A stretch of DNA of 64,000 nucleotides from Nostoc calcicola FACHB-3891. Its GTDB lineage: Bacteria > Cyanobacteriota > Cyanobacteriia > Cyanobacteriales > Nostocaceae. The stretch's first letter is position 1. Each line of letters opens with the position of its first letter. The position numbers and the translations under genes were made by a program. This document shows, piece by piece, positions 62,236-64,000 of this stretch. Under the pieces are notes generated by a model. It was not told where the DNA came from and ran no database searches. It saw nothing but the letters and a program-made list of their open reading frames with translations. The DNA is taken from NCBI RefSeq assembly GCF_014697355.1, contig NZ_JACJRQ010000005.1, positions 1-64,000 on the forward strand, written 5' to 3'.

Positions 62236-63075
62236 TCAACTGTGTTCTGCCAAGAATGTTGCTACGGTTTGGTTAAATGGCTCTGGTTGTGTCAAAAATG
62301 GCCAATGATTGCCAGGAACTTGGCATATGCGTAAGTTTTTCAGATAAGTTTTGTAGGGTTGGATTTGCCAATTTTGGCGGTTGAGTCCTTGTTCTGGCTG
62401 GATGAAGAGGGCGGCGGTGTCAAGGGGAATTGTAAAACCGGGCACTTGCATTACTGCTTCAAAAATTCCGTCGCGGGCGGGAATAGTAAATTTGCTCCCC
62501 CAGCTACCATCGGGTTTTTGTTCAATTCCTGCTTGGAAGACTTGCTGCTGTAGAGGACTCCATCCTTGATATTGCTTTAATTGCCGTGCTTGTTGTTCGG
62601 CTTCTTCTTGGCTGGTAAAGGGACCCATGCTTTTGAGAAAAGGCAAGAAGCGATACAGCATGGGAAAAGTTAGTCTGAAAAAGCTGGGCATTTTCCAGAT
62701 GAAAATTGGATCGATCAAAATCATACTTCGTAAACGCTTTGGGTTTTGTTTTGCCCAAATGGCGGCTAATTTGCCTGTCCAGGAGTGACTAACAATATGG
62801 GCAAAAGACCATCCGAGATGATCCATGAGTGCTTCCAGGTCTGCGATCGCACTTTCAAAGCTATAATCTCTCTCTGGCTTACTACTTTCGCCATGTCCAC
62901 GCATATCTGGCGCAACTATGTGGTAATCTGCCGCCAAGTAATCTCCCAAATTAGACCACACCAAAGCATGGTCGCCTAAACCATGTAATAACAGTAAAGG
63001 TTCTTGACCTTGATTCCACTCTAAATAAGAAAGTTGGATATCAGGTTTTGATAAAGTTTGACGTACAGCTATCAT
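62236..63075 (-). CDS. Alpha/beta hydrolase
   Basis: A 279-residue hydrolase. LLLLHGLGDHALVWSNLGDYL and APDMRGHGESSKP are the first strand motifs, IVSHSWTGKLAAIW has the nucleophile Ser, and the final His is in VPGNHWPFL. It is related to haloalkane-dehalogenase-like and epoxide-hydrolase-like enzymes; substrate unknown. It is upstream of the kinase gene on the same strand but divided from it by repeats. Confidence 0.88.
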   Translation of the reverse strand: MIAVRQTLSKPDIQLSYLEWNQGQEPLLLLHGLGDHALVWSNLGDYLAADYHIVAPDMRGHGESSKPERDYSFESAIADLEALMDHLGWSFAHIVSHSWTGKLAAIWAKQNPKRLRSMILIDPIFIWKMPSFFRLTFPMLYRFLPFLKSMGPFTSQEEAEQQARQLKQYQGWSPLQQQVFQAGIEQKPDGSWGSKFTIPARDGIFEAVMQVPGFTIPLDTAALFIQPEQGLNRQNWQIQPYKTYLKNLRICQVPGNHWPFLTQPEPFNQTVATFLAEHS

Positions 63076-63464
63076 TGCACATCCACCTGTGGAGAGATAT
63101 CTTTGCGTTTATATGGTACTGCGAAAGGGGAGTGGGGAGTGGGGGAGATGAGGGGGAATACGGTTCGGATAAGCAGTATGAACTTCCCTTGTGGTCTGGG
63201 AAAAGGTTAAGGGGTAAGGGGTAAAAGATGTATTTGAAACCTTTTCCCTTTCCCCTTTTCCCTTTCCCCTTTTCCCTTTCCCCTTTCCCCTTTCCCCTTT
63301 CCCCTTTCCCCTTTCCCCTTTCCCCTTTTCCCTTTCCCCATTTCCCAATTCAGTTACCAAATACCACTTTGTGAGTCTGAGGATTGTACCAATTGACACG
63401 AAATAATGACACTAATGAATGCCAAGATCAAGAATAAGAATGCCTCAAGGATATTAAAAGTACT
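63076..63464. other. Divergent gap with a pure pyrimidine tract
   Basis: Holds GGGAGTG repeats and the 100-nt C/T-only tract at 63240-63339. No gene. Promoters for the divergent flanking genes must be near its ends. Confidence 0.7.
63240..63339. repeat. 100-nt polypyrimidine tract
   Basis: Only C and T on the plus strand, in TTTCCCC/TTTTCCC units. Mirror symmetry of this kind can form triplex DNA. Confidence 0.95.
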
Positions 63465-64000
63465 ATGCCAGAATTACACCAATCAATTGCTCAGCATTAT
63501 CACGAACGGACTAAATACGACCCTGAAACTCTGGCCTCGAAAAATCACAGGTTAGACTGGGCGAAGCAGCCAGTACCTTTCAAAGAATACAAAATTGGCT
63601 CTACTTACGATCTCAAACCCTATATTCAAGAAAAACCAGAGGCATTTGCTAATAATTCAGATGCTCAATGGTGGCAAAGATTATCCCGGCTGCTGTTTCG
63701 CAGCTATGGACTAACGGCGAGAATGCCTTCTATGGGAAGTGCGGTGTATTTACGTGCTGCTCCCAGTGCGGGCGGGTTGTACCCTGCGGAAGTGTATCTT
63801 GTTTCTCGTGGCACGTCATTCTTACCAGCAGGTTTGTATAATTATCAGTGTCGGACTCATTCACTGATGCATTATTGGGAAAGCGATGTTTGGCAAACTC
63901 TACAATCAGCTTGTTTCTGGCATCCTTCCCTAGAAAATACTCAATTGGCAATTATTGTGACTGCGGTTTTCTACCGTTCTGCTTGGCGCTATGAAGACCG
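63465..64000 (+). CDS. SagB-type nitroreductase/dehydrogenase, cut by window end
   Basis: The first 178 residues of a SagB/ThcOx-like flavin dehydrogenase: ERTKYDPETLASK near the N-terminus is the SagB-domain start, and MGSAVYLRAAPSAGGLYPAEVYLVSRG is the FMN-binding segment of the nitroreductase fold. Such enzymes oxidise azolines in thiazole/oxazole-modified peptides, but many stand-alone members exist and no precursor or cyclodehydratase is visible in this window. The C-terminus lies beyond position 64000. The ATG at 63465 has AAGG about 14 nt upstream, a long spacing. Confidence 0.8.
   Translation, partial: MPELHQSIAQHYHERTKYDPETLASKNHRLDWAKQPVPFKEYKIGSTYDLKPYIQEKPEAFANNSDAQWWQRLSRLLFRSYGLTARMPSMGSAVYLRAAPSAGGLYPAEVYLVSRGTSFLPAGLYNYQCRTHSLMHYWESDVWQTLQSACFWHPSLENTQLAIIVTAVFYRSAWRYED

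Noticed and set aside
63109-63399. Lys/Gly/Glu-rich frame
   Set aside because: Translation of the polypyrimidine tract complement; low complexity.
1-64000. tRNA, rRNA or transposase genes
   Set aside because: I looked for tRNA T-arm-like sequences, rRNA stretches and DDE-type or Y1/TnpB-like frames and found none that hold up.

Overview
The window is chromosomal DNA of a filamentous, Nostoc-like cyanobacterium. The evidence is dense HIP1 octamers (GCGATCGC) inside genes, heptanucleotide tandem repeats (TTAGGAG, CAGAATT, GTCATTA types) between genes, many dispersed palindromes, and lineage-marking genes: psbQ, hemJ, the ebo cluster, a carboxysomal-type carbonic anhydrase, Uma2 proteins, kinase-FGE fusions and a carotenoid desaturase. 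No rRNA, tRNA, CRISPR array, prophage or transposase gene was seen.

Layout. 1-6.6 kb: an LRV-repeat protein, a pirin, Dps, an aldo/keto reductase and a Uma2 protein. 6.6-14.1 kb: the ebo cluster, with eboD on the minus strand diverging from eboA-B-C-E-F; in Nostoc punctiforme ebo genes serve export of a scytonemin precursor. 14.2-18.4 kb: a GC-rich secreted phosphoesterase that looks foreign, a heme catalase and a VapBC-like toxin-antitoxin pair. 18.7-23.8 kb: a three-gene minus-strand cassette (142-aa unknown, alpha/beta hydrolase, caspase-NB-ARC-TPR), the best candidate here for an uncharacterised conflict or cell-death system. 24.1-30.1 kb: psbQ, a FAD oxidoreductase, an alpha/beta hydrolase without an evident nucleophile, hemJ, a peptidoglycan-binding-type protein and a beta-carbonic anhydrase. 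30.5-35.2 kb: an NAD cluster (pncB, nadD, nrtR, nadE) with a perfect 29-bp palindrome upstream of pncB. 36-41.1 kb: Uma2 and two paralogous kinase-FGE proteins separated by a tandem 20-bp repeat array. 41.5-51.8 kb: PotC-like permease, GT4 glycosyltransferase, 2OG-Fe(II) oxygenase, DUF4160/DUF2442 pair, fructosamine kinase family, M16 peptidase, CrtD-like desaturase, saccharopine-dehydrogenase-like protein and a small exported protein. 52-64 kb: pentapeptide-repeat protein, LCP protein, mannose-1-phosphate guanylyltransferase, ABC1/UbiB kinase, a two-gene ABC-2 exporter, a third Ser/Thr kinase, an alpha/beta hydrolase and a SagB-type dehydrogenase cut by the window end.

The intergenic DNA is repeat rich: at least three MITE-like elements with terminal inverted repeats, a 28-bp palindrome family with compensated sequence variants, heptanucleotide arrays that often occur as inverted pairs, 20-, 21- and 51-bp tandem repeats, and a 100-nt pure pyrimidine tract. 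Several repeats extend into reading frames (eboE, pncB, the M16 peptidase), so they appear to shape protein ends and loops.
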